Assembly: GCF_022539665.2 (NCBI RefSeq)
Contig: NC_081335.1
Coordinates: 4,278,001-4,342,000, forward strand
DNA from: Daphnia carinata
Lineage: Eukaryota > Arthropoda > Branchiopoda > Diplostraca > Daphniidae
Reading direction: 5' to 3'
Length of the DNA stretch: 64,000 nucleotides
Of the stretch, positions 1 through 12,666 are shown piece by piece; positions within the stretch are counted from its first letter, which is position 1; every line of letters starts with the position of its first letter. The notes under the pieces were generated by a model, which was given only the letters and a program-made list of their open reading frames with translations, made no database searches and had not been told where the DNA came from. A program made the position numbers and the translations under genes.

Positions 1-1010
1 AACAGCACTTCACCGTTCGAAAAATATGACATACTTTTTCATCTGTACGAGCTTTCAAAACTTACATGCCTCATTTTCATAGAGGCAAACATCAGCGTTT
101 TCTCATTCTTACTCAAGAATCGCCCAACTCAATGGGTACAGTTTACGTCACTTAAGAAAGGACACTTGGTCAACTGACCATGAGTTATAAATTCAACTCG
201 GATATTCAATTTCTTTACGGACGTATCAATCCGGGCCCGACAGCTCCGGAAGCCTTGTAAGAAACAAAAAAAAAAAAAATGAATGAAACAACATACTTTC
301 CTTCAACAGGAACTTCAAGAACTCTGCCACCAACAAAACCACGCAGGGCGTCAGGATGCAATTCAAAGAGCAAGCAAAGAATGGTCGTGAGAGCTCCTTC
401 GCCAGTGCCTAAATTGTAGCATGAAGGATACCGGCGCCGGCTTTGGCATCGAACATTGTAACAAGATGTACGGTAGGAAGAAAAAACGTATAAATTTCAT
501 TATAAGTTACATTTATATTATTTGACATGTAAGCTTAATTCTAGAAAGTACCGGTTCCATTTGGTTGGTGTGGTGGAGAGTCCTATAAGTGGTGTAGTTA
601 ATTCAGCGCGACCGAATCAGCAGAACGAGGTGTAGAACCACTGCATAAAATTCAATGCAAATAATTACATCAGGTATAGATGGTATGCAATCATATATAG
701 AAACATGAGACCATGCATGTTTGCTGAACGCTTATTGGTTCTCGTTTTAAAAAATTTAGTATGGCCTTCTACTAATTAAACGGAGCTTATACTTCTCGGC
801 AAATCTTGAGCAAGCCCGCAAATGCTCATAAAACTTGGACATAGCACATAAATTATCTTTACTAAGGTAGAGTAACTCGACTCTTAACGTTTTTGCAAAT
901 GGTTTGAATCGACAGTCGAGGATAGGGTTGTTGGCACTTCCTCATGGCAAATGCAAGGCGCCATAACGTGTCTATCTGTTGCTTACTTGTTCATTTTCAC
1001 AAATTTAATT

Positions 1011-1140
1011 CACCAAACAGCTAAAGACGTAACTAGAATCAAATTTGAATGGCGACGAAAATGCACTTAAACTATGCACATTAAGATCAACCAAACAACT
1101 AAAGATATACTTAGAATCAAATTTGAATGGAGACGAAATG
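1011..1140. repeat. Two-copy imperfect tandem duplication, period about 78 bp
   Basis: The block starting with ACCAAACAGCTAAAGACG near 1012 recurs near 1090 as ACCAAACAACTAAAGATA. Both copies continue with the same segment TAGAATCAAATTTGAATGG and end in GACGAAA. The copies differ by scattered substitutions. Non-coding. Confidence 0.7.
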
Positions 1141-1209
1141 AACTTGACATGAAGCTATACTCACGTTTGGGAACAATGTAAAGTTCAAAGGCAACCGACT
1201 GGTGAAGTT

Positions 1210-1545
1210 TTAACTAGCAACGATAGTAAACTTTCTACCATCAAGCTCAACTGCATTCACGACCAGGGAAATGGGATTTTTTGCATCCGATCGATGAGGA
1301 TGAATAAGGAATTTCTTTATTCTACAAGTTTTTTCATATGCAAAAAAAAAGAATATTCTTTGTTTCAACAGTAACACTTAATCATTAAGAAAAAAAGCGA
1401 GAAAACGGCATAAAGAGTGCAAAATAACAGCTTACCTTGTCACTGAAAATGAATTTGTTTTCGTCATCCAACAGAAAATTCATTTTGCCGTCGTCGTTTA
1501 CAAAGATATCATAATAGTGCTTGTTCCGTTTCACAATTCACCAAG
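1210..1545 (-). pseudogene. Decayed two-exon gene fragment, unknown function
   Basis: Two minus-strand blocks read as protein and join in phase. One (about 1545-1435) contains the peptide HYYDIFVNDDGKMNFLLDD and ends at a strong donor (AAG then GTAAGC). The other (about 1332-1210) contains NPISLVVNAVELDGRKFT and ends in a stop. All three frames of the upstream block have a stop close to its only visible acceptor, so it cannot be extended upstream as it stands. I do not recognise the family. It may be a relic or a real 3' end with a start I cannot place. Confidence 0.25.
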
Positions 1546-3040
1546 TAGTGTCTATGAAATGAAATAAAAGAAAACCATTAAACAAAATTCTATATACAAT
1601 ATTCTATCAACAACTTTGATACGAGTTTTAATTATTCGTAACGGTGTGTTAATTTTTTAATCCGTCAACGTAGATGTGATAGCCGAATAAAACGGGAAAC
1701 ACTACTGCTCTTAATTACTTGTCACTGGCGTTTTCTACTTAGCTCCTCATTGTTACCGCAGTGGATGTACATCCAGCTCCAGTGATGAACCTTTAATCTG
1801 TTCATGCAGGAACTGAATAGGAAGTCTTAAATAAGCCTCATCGCCTTACCTCAAGTAAGCCTGCTTACTTGAAGATTTTCCTTATAACTGAAACCAAATG
1901 TTGGTAATGTAAATATGATAATCCAAGATCTTATTAATCAGCAACCAAGTAGTTTACAATATTATAGAAAAAAATCCACATTTCTAGCTTTGTTTGATAT
2001 TTTTGAAGAAACATTCAACAAACAAAAATGAAAAATGTGGTTATCACTGATCCCCTACAATTTAAAACTATTACTTACTAGATAATTCTTCAACCTAAAA
2101 CATACTTAGGAGATATTGATCCTTCTATGCTAGCTGTAACGCAGTAGCTTGGATATGTTTATCCTATGAATTCATCTGAATGCTTTTTGCTACAGTTTGT
2201 CCTCATCTAGACACACAAAGTGTGTCACCATAAGCACATACAATCACAAGACAAGAATGAAAATTTGGAAATAAAATGACTAATATTTAAAGAAAATAAA
2301 TTTGACATTATTTAGCATAAAGCTTACCAAAGTGAATAATTCACCTATGTGAACGTACAGCAAGGTAAATAATTCACCAAATCACCTTCAATTAAATAGG
2401 TAATATAACTGTCAGTAGAATTCTTATCTGAAATTTTCATTATCATAAATGTAATCATGAATGAGTTAGTATAAACCCATTCTAGTATTGTTTCAAACAA
2501 GATGTGCATGATTGTTATTACAATGGATGAAAATTGTAGTTTACCTAAATATTAGCAGATTTTTTTCCTGGTGGCCAGTTGTAGTTGCCAAATGAAACAA
2601 ATCTCGCCAGCGGTGCAACGGCGAATAGTTTTAAGCATCGGCATTTTTCCCTAATGATAAGCTGGTGTCAATTGTCACTTAATTCGAATTTTTTCATCCA
2701 TACCAATAGAAATAAAATCCTATAAACAATGTTTAGGATTAGAGGCAACATTGATCCTTAGATCAGCAACAAACTTTCTGGAATAATACTTTAAAAAAAC
2801 TTCAGTCCAAGTGTATGGAAGTTCTCCGCAAAGAACCATGAAATCCATTACGACCTACGGAACATGCCGAAACAAAATGGCCACTAGTGAGATTTTTTCC
2901 CTTTCCCTAGCCTTTTTTCTCCTCAAATTCTATTGGCTGGTCCTTAGACGTCGGCCATCATTTTTCCGAGGAAGGCGGGAGAGAAAATGGTTTCGGCAAC
3001 TTTCCTGTAAATTTTATAAGGATCGTTTCAAAGTAAAGTA

Positions 3041-3850
3041 GGGGAGACTGGGGTGATTTGGGACACCTTTTGTTTTTGTTCCATAACTCCTTCACAAATT
3101 GCTTGATTTTATTTTTGACTGGATTTATATTTTTGTTGTACCTTTCTTTACCTCCGTGTTTTTTTCCCGATTTTTATAATAAATAATTTACGTTTTACAG
3201 ATTTTTAAAGTTTTGAAAAATTTGAGGGAGGAGCCTATGGTGTTGGGTGAATTGGGACACCAGGGTGGGTGATGTGGGACACCCTAAGTTTATACTCATA
3301 AAATACATTTAAAAAATTGTAATAAATCAGTAGGATACTACTAGATATACTCTTTTTTTTAAAAAAGTAAGTTAGTTAGAAATGTAACTTTTTTACTAAT
3401 TAATGCAACGCTGTTTTTGTAGCTCCGCCTTTAACTCCACCCACTACTGTTCAATTTCAGGCACATTTGCTGTCCCAACTAGCCCCAAAAAAAGTCTTTT
3501 GGTAAAAATACAATTTCCCCTCAAAATAATGGTCCTAAAATTAAATTTTTTTTTGCAAACGATAGAGAAATGAATAGACTACCTGTTTGTATGTATAAAA
3601 TATTAACTACTTGTAGTATTGTGAAGAAAAACACTAAATGGCGGCGAAAAATTTAAGGAAAAAAATACCGTTTTTTAAATTTTCTACATAACTTTCGTAT
3701 TTTTTCAAATATTCGTTTAAAACTTTTACCCTAAATAGGAAACACAAATACTAATAACATATATTTTTTTTTAAATTTTAAATCAATTACTTCTATTTTT
3801 CCTCTAGCTGTCCCACTTCACCCACTGTCCCGGCTCACCCCAGTCTCCCC
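3041..3850. mobile_element. Non-autonomous DNA transposon (MITE-like), TA target duplication
   Basis: The element begins GGGGAGACTGGGGTGA and ends with the exact reverse complement, giving a 16-bp perfect terminal inverted repeat. Both ends are flanked by TA (3039-3040 and 3851-3852), as for Tc1/mariner-type insertions. No transposase ORF is present in its 810 bp. Inside, a 15-bp motif GGGTGAnnnGGGACA recurs at 3051, 3245 and 3267, and in inverted form at 3809 and 3826, with a looser copy at 3471. All lie toward the ends, as expected of subterminal transposase-binding repeats. The family assignment rests on the TA duplication alone. Confidence 0.8.
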
Positions 3851-4633
3851 TACACCTTGAAACTAGAAACCACTAAAAATGGATAGTTCTTTTCAAGGGC
3901 TACAGAAGACTTCCATTTGGCTGTATGAAAAGGTGGGCGATTAGCCAACATAACCACGTCCTTAAATTTACGAAATACTATACACCGCATCTGTGGGTGA
4001 ACAGGTTTGCTCAAAAACCTAGATCCACAGTTCAGGCTATGATGAAAGCGAGTCCATTGAACTCAATAACAAGTTAACGACTGAGTCACGTCATCTAAGC
4101 AGAGCATCAGCTGAACTAGATTTATACGAAATAGTTGTGTCGTAGCACATGAAAAAATAATTAAAAATTGGGGCCGCCAAAGCAACACACAAAATTTTTG
4201 AAAATGTCTTTTAATTTTTCTTTGCTTGTTGAAGCAAAGCTTGAACCGTTAATATTACTGTAGTAGGGTTCACTTACCTATTGTGCTTGCCTACATACGC
4301 AGATTTATTTTCTCGAGTTATTGCCTTGTATGACGATAAAAAAAACAGAAAGCTTGATCACAATTAGATACCCAATAGTCAACATTCATATCACGGTGTT
4401 AAAATGGTCCAAGCTCTTCCTGAGCGAGAACCTACCAAAAAAGGAAACTGGACGGGCTACTATTTGCTGCATCACTCAATAGCATAGCCAAAACAATTTC
4501 CATTTACAGTTTACGACTGATTTATTTTCCCCTATACTGCTTGCCGTATTTCTATTTCTCAAAAGGCACTTCGTGGCCTAGATAAGGTGCACGAAAACAT
4601 CTCTCTGTCATCACTCTAGTTCTTTTCTCCACC

Positions 4634-7430
4634 ATGGCGGTAGCTCCACTAGGCTTTTGCGACCTATCGCAGACGAAAGGATTGTTCTTCTATGTGTTCA
4701 TGGCGATTTGGTTCAACGTGCAAAATATCTGTTGCCAAGTGTTACCAATGCAACCATCTACCAAGAATATTCCTCACCAAGTGTTCGTGGATTGGCTGAT
4801 ACAAACCAGTTCTCCAACTGCTCTAGCTTCCAATATCAGTGAACAATGCATCCATCACACACAATATTACTTAACAGCACTCGATCGACGGCAATCATGG
4901 GCAGTAAAAAGTAAGTTGTTTCACACCTTTATGTTTTTCTCCAGCATGGTTTTATAAGGATATTTATGATGTAGTGTACGAATCTTCTGGGCGACTGGCA
5001 GAGCAGTTATTTCATACTAATAGTCACAACGTGCATCACAGTTCGGGTTTGTTTGATGAATGCCTTTCCATCCAACCAGAAGATGTGCCATTTCAGGGGC
5101 AATATTGCACTGTTTTCTTTGAAAATGAATCAGTCCGGGAACACGAAAACGACCACAACTATCGAAGCCAGGACCTTCTGGAAACGGGCAAAACGGCTGT
5201 TTGTAAAGAAGGAGAACCCAAAGAACATAAATCGAATTTTGTGATGCCAAGTGTTGGTTTTTGCCTTCCGTCCACTTGTAGTGCAAGGGATTTGCGCTCT
5301 GCCGTGGCTCAGATGGTTGGAAAACAGCTTACAAACAAGATGGATTTCACTATGGTGGCCATTGCAAACGAAAATTATTGTTACTCCCAAGACAAGATCA
5401 GTACCAGCAGGATACACTACGATAAGCTCGCAATGACCGTAATGTACGTATGCAAATTCACGTTGTTTAGCATGTTCGTTTACCAATACAACTAATATGT
5501 GTCAAACTTTCTTTTAGGATTGCCTTTTGCCTCCTCATTGGGCTTGTTTTAACGGCTACCGTTCATGACAATTGGAGTGGGACATCGTCGAGCTGCCCAG
5601 ATATTGCGCCACAGGCCTTCCACATCAAACTGTTGCATTGTTTCTCGGCGAAAAGGAATTGTCGAATGCTATTCTCGACCAAAGATGACGTCAAAGACAG
5701 TTTAGCCTGCCTGCATGGCATCCGAGTTATAACGACATGTTGGATCGTCTTGATTCACGTAGCAGGAGAATTTAGTCAGCGAATGAGTTACACTAAACAA
5801 TTGGATATAAAGGTATCAAATTCGTACGTGTGAATTGCAATATTCGTAAAGTAAATTAGACGCAGTATTAAAAATTTGGCATTTGCACACAGAACGCATC
5901 ACGATGGGAATTTCAAATCTTCACAAATGGATTATTTGCAGTCGATACGTTTTTCTTGATGAGCGGCCTTTTAGTCGCATTTACGCAAACGCGCCAGCTG
6001 GATCAACATGGCGGTTTCTTTAACATCAAACGTTTTTACATCCGTCGATTCGTCAGGTAACAACCCAAAATTAAAAAAACGCGAATGTTTTCTTACGTAT
6101 TGCCAGTTTAAAGGCTGACACCAGTCTACGCGTCCGTTCAGCTTTTCATAGCGACATTATGGTCGTACGTCGGGACGGGGCCCGATTGGAATTACGTCCG
6201 GCAAATGAGCAAGAGCGTCCGTCAAAATTTGTGGGCCCACATGCTTTATATTAACAACTACGTCGCCGTAATCGATCAGCAATCGAGTTTGAGCAATCCG
6301 TTGACGGGCATGATCGAGGCGTGGTATCTCGCCTGCGAAATGCAAATGTTTTGGATTAGCCCGCTGTTTATCTACCCACTCTGGCGATGGAGGAAAGGCG
6401 GTTTAATATGGACAATGGCTTGTTTTATGTTTTTCTTAGGATTTTGCATGGCTCTGTTTATAGCTTACGACATACCACCGACAGTCTTCTTCAATAGACC
6501 GTAAGCTTTTCATGAAGCAAAGTGTTTTCCTGCTTTTACACTTCCATTTGCTAGGTCAGACATGCAGAAACTCAACGAGTACTGTCGAAAACATTATCAT
6601 CTAACCATCGCACGTATTCCACCGTACGTTATGGGCATTCTACTTGGATGGTTGTTACATAAAACCAAAGATAGAAAAATCCAAATCAACAAAGTAAGGG
6701 AAAAGTTATGCCTTACATTCTGCTACTCATACGCACCGTTTAACTAAAAAAAAAAATGCAATTAGTTTTTAGTCATTGCAGGATGGGTGATGGCCTTATT
6801 GATTGGTTTGCTCGTTATCTTTGGTATGATGCCTTACTTGGATGAAGCCCAAATCCCTGTAATCAATCCGTTTGTCCGCATTTCGTACGGAGCGTTTCAT
6901 CGTTCGTCCTGGGCGATGGTCGTCGCTTGGCTCATATTTTCTTGCACTCACGGATACGGAGGTATTCAATTATCATTGCTCCATCAATGCCCTACCTCAT
7001 TATACCTGAATTGTCACTGTACTAAATGTTTTTCCGCAGGTTGCATTAACACTCTTCTATCGTCAAAGTCCCTCTTGCCTTTAAGCCGGTTGAGCTATGC
7101 AGTCTACCTCGTCCACTTCGCTTACGTCAAAGCATATGTCTCTCATATGCGTAAGCCCATGTACATAGCGGAATACTATTTCTTCACCACGTATCTGGGA
7201 ATACTGATGGTCTCCTTCATGTTGGCTTCGGTCATCTCCGTCATCATGGAAATGCCATTTATGAATTTGGACAAACTTCTTTTTCCAAACAGCCTGGAAA
7301 TTAAGAAGAGTAAGTTTATATTTCTATGTATGATTGGTGTGTGCAAAATGCGCCGAATCTAAATTTTCTCTTTCGTTTAGCAAAAAAAGAAGATGTAAAC
7401 GGCTTGGTAACGAAGAACAAGTATCACTGA
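4634..7430 (+). CDS. NRF-6-like multi-pass membrane acyltransferase (acyltransferase-3 family)
   Basis: Nine exons: 4634-4910, 4975-5443, 5518-5812, 5893-6056, 6114-6500, 6555-6693, 6766-6961, 7040-7309, 7381-7430. They encode 748 aa. The N-terminus has a hydrophobic signal (FFYVFMAIWF), then a cysteine-containing extracellular NRF domain (exon 2, with GFCLPSTCS). From exon 3 on come about ten hydrophobic segments typical of acyltransferase-3 proteins, including ACLHGIRVITTCWIVLIH, VDTFFLMSGLLVAF and RLSYAVYLVHFAYVKAY. Family members such as C. elegans NRF-6 act in epithelial lipid or drug uptake. The acceptor of exon 7 was placed at 6766 because the later AG at 6780-6781 would break the frame. 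AATAAA at 7456 follows the stop. The substrate cannot be told from sequence. Confidence 0.9.
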
Positions 7431-10247
7431 TATACGTTTCCTGAGCGAGAAGAAGAATAAAAAACCAGTTAGGATTTACGTGCTGTTGCTTTGAAAAATG
7501 AAACACACGGATGTCATTAAATACATGTTTTTTTTTTGTTTTGATATACCTTTGCTTGAAGGAGGTTTTTTTTCACGTAGCATCCCGCTTTCTAGCCCTG
7601 CGGTACTTCACTTTCTAGGACAGTTTCGTTCGACGTACCCGTGTAAACCGCGTCTGCCATCTGCTTAGTATACGCTGGCCGGCATTTAAAAAAAGAGAAA
7701 GACAGGAATTACCTAATCATCCTGAGCTTGCGTCTGCTAAAACAACGGCCAACAATGTGCAAAACAATCAAAGAGCAATGTGAACATCCAATAATTACTT
7801 TCTTTTATAGTTTAGCTACGAAAGAGAAAAGGATAACGTACGCCAACACAGCATTTCTCAAATAAACAATACCTGGTTACAAAAAGGGAGAAGAACATGC
7901 CGTACCCGATAGCTATAAGAGTTGAATCAAGATACTTTCCATTTACCTTAAGAAGAAAGCACCTCCGGAAATCGGAAACCAAAACTTCAATTGTATTGAA
8001 CTAAATTACGCAGATGCCTTAAAAGGTTGATGAGGATAATCAAAATACGTTAATCTTCATTCTTTAGTTAAAGCGATTGACTCACAGGATTTGCCGCTGT
8101 CCTACGGAACTATTTACAACGTTATTGTTTCATAGCAATCTTTGCGTTCATCATGGCTGCGGAGCGTGTACGATGCTTAGAGATTGCGACTGCGTTATTG
8201 AGGAAACAAGTACGTCCACAGTTATTGGGAAAACTACCGAAGCGGTTCGAACATTACCGTAAGAATCTAAAAAAGAAATCGTGAAAACAAGTCAAGCAAC
8301 GGTTCTGAAGAAATCCGATGAATAACATGCACGCATTCATGATCAAAATCTGTCCTCTTCCATTCCGATCCAATCTGTTCTGTTAAAACGAATAGTGTCC
8401 TTTGCACTATAAATTATTCTATACATTTCGTGTAAAACGTTCCAGCCGGAGAAATTAAAGTCCATTGAATTCCCTTTTTCTATTTAGTTATTCGTTTCTG
8501 TATAATTTTAAATGCAGCAGCTGCCAGCAAGATTGGCTGAACCAGATCTTGGATTCACATCAAATGTTGCCTTCCGCATCGCTTTCTGCAATTAAAACTC
8601 GACTAGCAAATGAACATTGCCGTAAAGAAATCTTGACTTCCGGCTCTGGAGTGTGGCAAATGCCCGCAGAAAGTAGTTATACCTCATCATATGGGGGTCA
8701 CCTTAATCGAGTTTGACGTGCATATCTTACGTCACACGCCGAAGCTGGGAACGCGAGTTCCGCATTCCAAATAAAGAAAATCCGTCGTTGTGGTGGCGTG
8801 AAAATTGCATAACTTTCGGTCAATACATTCGCGGGCTTACCATCTGTGAAAAGCAGTTCCTCATCAAGTTTAATGGAAACGAACAATCACATCCGCCAGG
8901 AAGTGAAAGCGATGGCCCCCATTGACCATCCGGTAGCTGTAGAATCGTGAACCTTTTTCCCAGTTCTTGTTTGCATTTTTTTTTCTCTGTTAGTCGTGGT
9001 CGTGGAATTTTACCGTTAAAATCAGAAATGAATTCGATTACCTGTTTCCTTCGTCACCAAGTGAAACTTGTTCTTCCGTTATTCATTTTGTTTTCCGTAA
9101 TGGAACTTGAAAATGGAAAGGAAACGCGTGGAAATCCGCCAGCGTCGTTGAACCCTACGTTTCACCATCTACCGTACTTTTGCTTGATATGCATTGAATT
9201 AAAAAAAACGAGTGAACAATCGACAGAAGGAAAGTGTCTGATATGTTGGAAAATAACAGCACAAACAAGAAACAGAAAAAAAACTGTGAAAAAAAATGTT
9301 AACCGCGACAGTTATCACAGGGAACCGCGTGAGTATACCCTGTCTTCAGCTCGTGCAGGTTTATTCGCACGCAACCCATCAGATAAAAAAAACTTTTCAT
9401 TTTTTTTCGCTCTCCAGAGAAAACATTTTTGTCTGCCTTTAAAATTCCCTTATAGGGAAGCAGACGTGTCACTACAAGTCCGTTAGACTCGTGTACGAAT
9501 GCCGTTTAACCGCCTGCAGGACTATGTAAATATTGTTGCATAAAACAAAGGCTATCAAATTTTTATTTTAGCTGAACTTTGGCTTCTGCTAAAGTATGCA
9601 ACACAGCATAAAGTCATGATCATTCCCGTGTTTAAATGATTTCATTTCATTTTTTTAATCGCCGGATAATGAAGAGAGGAAATGACCCTCAGTTGCTATA
9701 TAATGGAAACTGTGCACGCACGAATGTTGGGGTAAATACAAATATGACGTTCGTGCGTAAGGCAAGACAGTAAATGTAGTACGTATTATCTACTAATATA
9801 AAGTAACGAAAAAAAAGAAAAGGGACAAGTTGTAAGTGACTGGGTTGTCTGTGGCGGCGGCCTCTGCTTGAGCAGCCGGGCGTTACAAAATTTAGTATTA
9901 TATTCGGTCCTGTTTTATGGTCTACCTCTTTGAATAACTGTTTCTTTTTGTGCAGTTTCTCGGTGAAGAAATACAGCGTCCCTCAAGTGATGACTAGGAA
10001 GAAAACAAAACAACTAGTACAGAAGAACCAAGTTTAATGGGTCACAGGGATCTCAGTTGTTTTCTTTCAATTCGTCTCGGTTTACTAACGTCCGAAACCA
10101 TATACACACACACATCCCATTCTGCACTCACCTGTTCTCTGCTGACAGCCCCTCCCACCTTCCCCTTCCTCCTTTTTTCCTGTACTATTTAGACCGGAGC
10201 TTCCTAACGGATCGACTCCAGTCCTACTCGTAACGGCTTCCCATTCG
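7431..10247. other. Intergenic region, no supported gene
   Basis: About 2.8 kb between the NRF-6-like gene and the promoter at 10.25 kb. Several open frames occur (for example 8947-9486 +, 8698-8886 -) but none has splice context or family resemblance. A GCGACT-type peptide near 8160 and a WWREN peptide near 8790 hint at relics but do not extend. Confidence 0.5.
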
Positions 10248-10284
10248 TATAAGGCTATAGTGCTCTTACTCGTCCCTCATCAGT
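10248..10284 (+). promoter_or_regulatory. Candidate TATA/Inr core promoter for the proline-rich secreted protein gene
   Basis: TATAAG at 10248-10253 lies 34 nt upstream of the A of an arthropod-type initiator TCAGT (10280-10284). A 5'UTR exon from 10282 to 10470 would end at a consensus donor (CCAG then GTGAGA at 10471). The matching acceptor is GTTAG at 12661-12665, one base before the start codon at 12667. Spacing and motifs fit; transcription is not proven. Confidence 0.5.
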
Positions 10285-10470
10285 CCTTTTAAACCGACCC
10301 TCTGCGTTGGTTCTTCTTGCCATTTCGCATTTTTTTTCCCCAACTTAGCGTGTTTTTCGCAAGATAACGTACAAAAAAGAAAAAAGACAGTGGTTGAACA
10401 ACAAAAAGCGGTTCACGGCTATTATGAAATCTTGTTAACGGATCGCGAAATTTTCAGCATCGTTAGCCAG

Positions 10471-12665
10471 GTGAGAAAATCTTTATCGAACTTTAATATA
10501 TTCATATTGTTTTAGATTGCCATGTCGTTTAGTTAAGAAGGCTATTTGGGAGTGTACGTTGAACCGATGTTGGTGTATAATATTTACGGCATTAATTGAC
10601 CCTCGTTAAACGAAAAGAATCGCAAAAAGAAGGCCTGCAATTTTGTTGATGGCTCGAGCCAGGAAATGCGAGAATGACGTCGAACTAGGCGGAGCCAACA
10701 GGTTAAGGCGTTGGGGTTCAAACGATGTTCCCTACCCGGTGTGGCATGTTAAAGCGTGAAGTTAAAAACCATGGCACAACGTTATAGCACAGTATCATCT
10801 TGTTTCAAGCGAACGTGCACGTCCTTGACCTTAACCTTCAACGCCCAAGAAAGATGTTCCTCTAAAAAAACTTGGAGTTGTAAACCAATCCCGGTTTCCA
10901 ATTTCCCTCTCGCCCTTTCTCCCATTTCACCTGTTAGCGGCGCTTTGAGCAAACGGTGGGGGACCTGGAGAAAAGCTAACGGTACTATTGAAAAAGAGTC
11001 GAGAATGCCCTATGAATTTATAATAGACGAAAGGAGGGGGGGGGCGAGAGTAGTACATCCCTTCGTTTTATTCTCAAACGTCTTTGTTTACCAACAGAAA
11101 AAAACCTCCTCCGGATTTGGTTTTATTTAAGTGGGTTATACGAGCAAACAAAAGTAAAAAAAAAATAAATAAAGAGAAAATAATAACAGTAATAATAAAA
11201 AAATAATTCACATGTTGTAACTTTTCCTCTTTTTGAAAGAGATAGTTCAGTGACGTAGAGATATTTGATCTCCGACATTGTAACCCAGGAAGGGAGCGTA
11301 CCACATTCCTTTAGAGGGCATTGACCCTCTCCGTCTTTTTATTACGCATTATTATGATTTTGATTTCCTTAACTTATTTTTTTTTTTTCAAAGATCCCCG
11401 TTGACCAGCGGTCATTTCTTTTTCCTATTTCCCATCGTTATTTATTTTCCACGTGTCCCTCCCACCTTTTTATTTTCTCAAACCACAACCCACGAAGGGA
11501 AATGTTTGGGTATTCGTTTTTCATTTATTTTCCAGTGCTTTGAGGCAATTTCCATGTTGGAAATTTTTGACAAGCTACATAATAGCTGAGCCAAAATATA
11601 ATGAAAATTCTTTTTTGGCATCAAATCAATTTCGAGAAATCTTTGCACTCCGGGTTGATGGCATCAACCAGGCATGTAAGAATATGAGACCTGTAGCACC
11701 GGGTACCGTTTGCCAACTCAATTCGGGAGTAACAGGTTTTTCTGTTTTGCTTGTTTTTGCTTCCTCATTGTTTCTTTTTCAATTATTCGTCTTCTTCGAA
11801 ATCTTGCGTCAATGTGAAAGAGAAGGACGTAACGGCACATCACAGCCGAAGCTCCGCAATTCTGCAGATGATGCGAAGCAGCAACAAGTTTCCGGATGCG
11901 TGAATGATGTGTCATGCGATGCGTGTGGTATTTTTTTTTTATGCCTATTAATGTGTGAATAAGAAACTGGTTATGTGATGATGACGATAGCCACGATCAA
12001 GCCCACTAGCAACAAACCTAATATGGGTGGGAAAACGCTAGCAAACCAAATTCGGTAAATCTACCGTTAAAAGAAAAATGAATTTGAAAATTAAAATTTA
12101 GATTTCAAAGTGTGATGTTCTTCTCGCTAAGCTAAAAGCAATTTCCGATGAGGAAGTGGCTCAATAACGTTCCATCGCTTCAAGAAAGAGGAGAGTGTAA
12201 ACAAATATAGGAAACTGTGTCTCCGACAGTGGTCTAGACAAGGTTTGTTTAGTAACAAAATGAGGGACCTGTATCACATCAAAGTTGAACGATAGCAGCT
12301 CTAGGAGTTGACCCACTAACTCATGCCACTTCTCTTTCTTTTCTCTTGCGTTCATGTCCAGTCGTAATGCAAGAATCACTATCGACAAAAGTGAACCAGC
12401 TCATTTGCCATATTAAGCTTTTGTGCCACATTCATTTGGCACTCACAATGAGGTCTCGTACGTCTCACCCAATTCTTAAACGATTTATTTGGTCACAAAA
12501 ACATCGAAACCTGCGTACTGAAACGAAAAAAGAAATAGAGCGGCTCTCTTTCCTGTCTGACATCTTGATCAAGCGAAGGAGAATTTATTAACCTTCCTGT
12601 AACAAACCAGAAAATATACAGTATATATAACAATAATAATGACGGGAAATGCATTGTTTTGTTAG
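10471..12665 (+). other. Probable 5'UTR intron of the proline-rich protein gene
   Basis: The interval runs from a good donor to an acceptor placed directly before the ATG. Open frames inside (10756-11130, 11453-11962) show no domain or codon signal and are taken as chance. AT-rich, with long A and T runs around 11150-11200. Confidence 0.4.
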
Positions 12666-12666
12666 A

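Larger units (their letters stand above)
1..2790. other. Intergenic region with possible decayed minus-strand exon remnants
   Basis: No intact gene is visible. On the minus strand, 310-480 reads as short open segments interrupted by a stop and a frame change, which could be an old exon. The clearer fragment at 1210-1545 is listed separately. The rest is AT-rich and has no repeated protein signal. Confidence 0.4.

Noticed and set aside
8077-8262. Peptide with GCGACT resembling the 2Fe-2S motif of xanthine dehydrogenase
   Set aside because: Only six residues match; the required upstream Gly/Cys pattern is missing and no other domain of that enzyme is nearby.
8713-8925. Peptide PSLWWREN resembling the C-terminal motif of hAT transposases
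   Set aside because: Neighbouring conserved residues are absent and no terminal repeats or target duplication were found.
8947-9486. 179-codon open frame on the plus strand
   Set aside because: Low-complexity start, no splice context, no domain-like pattern; consistent with chance in AT-rich DNA.
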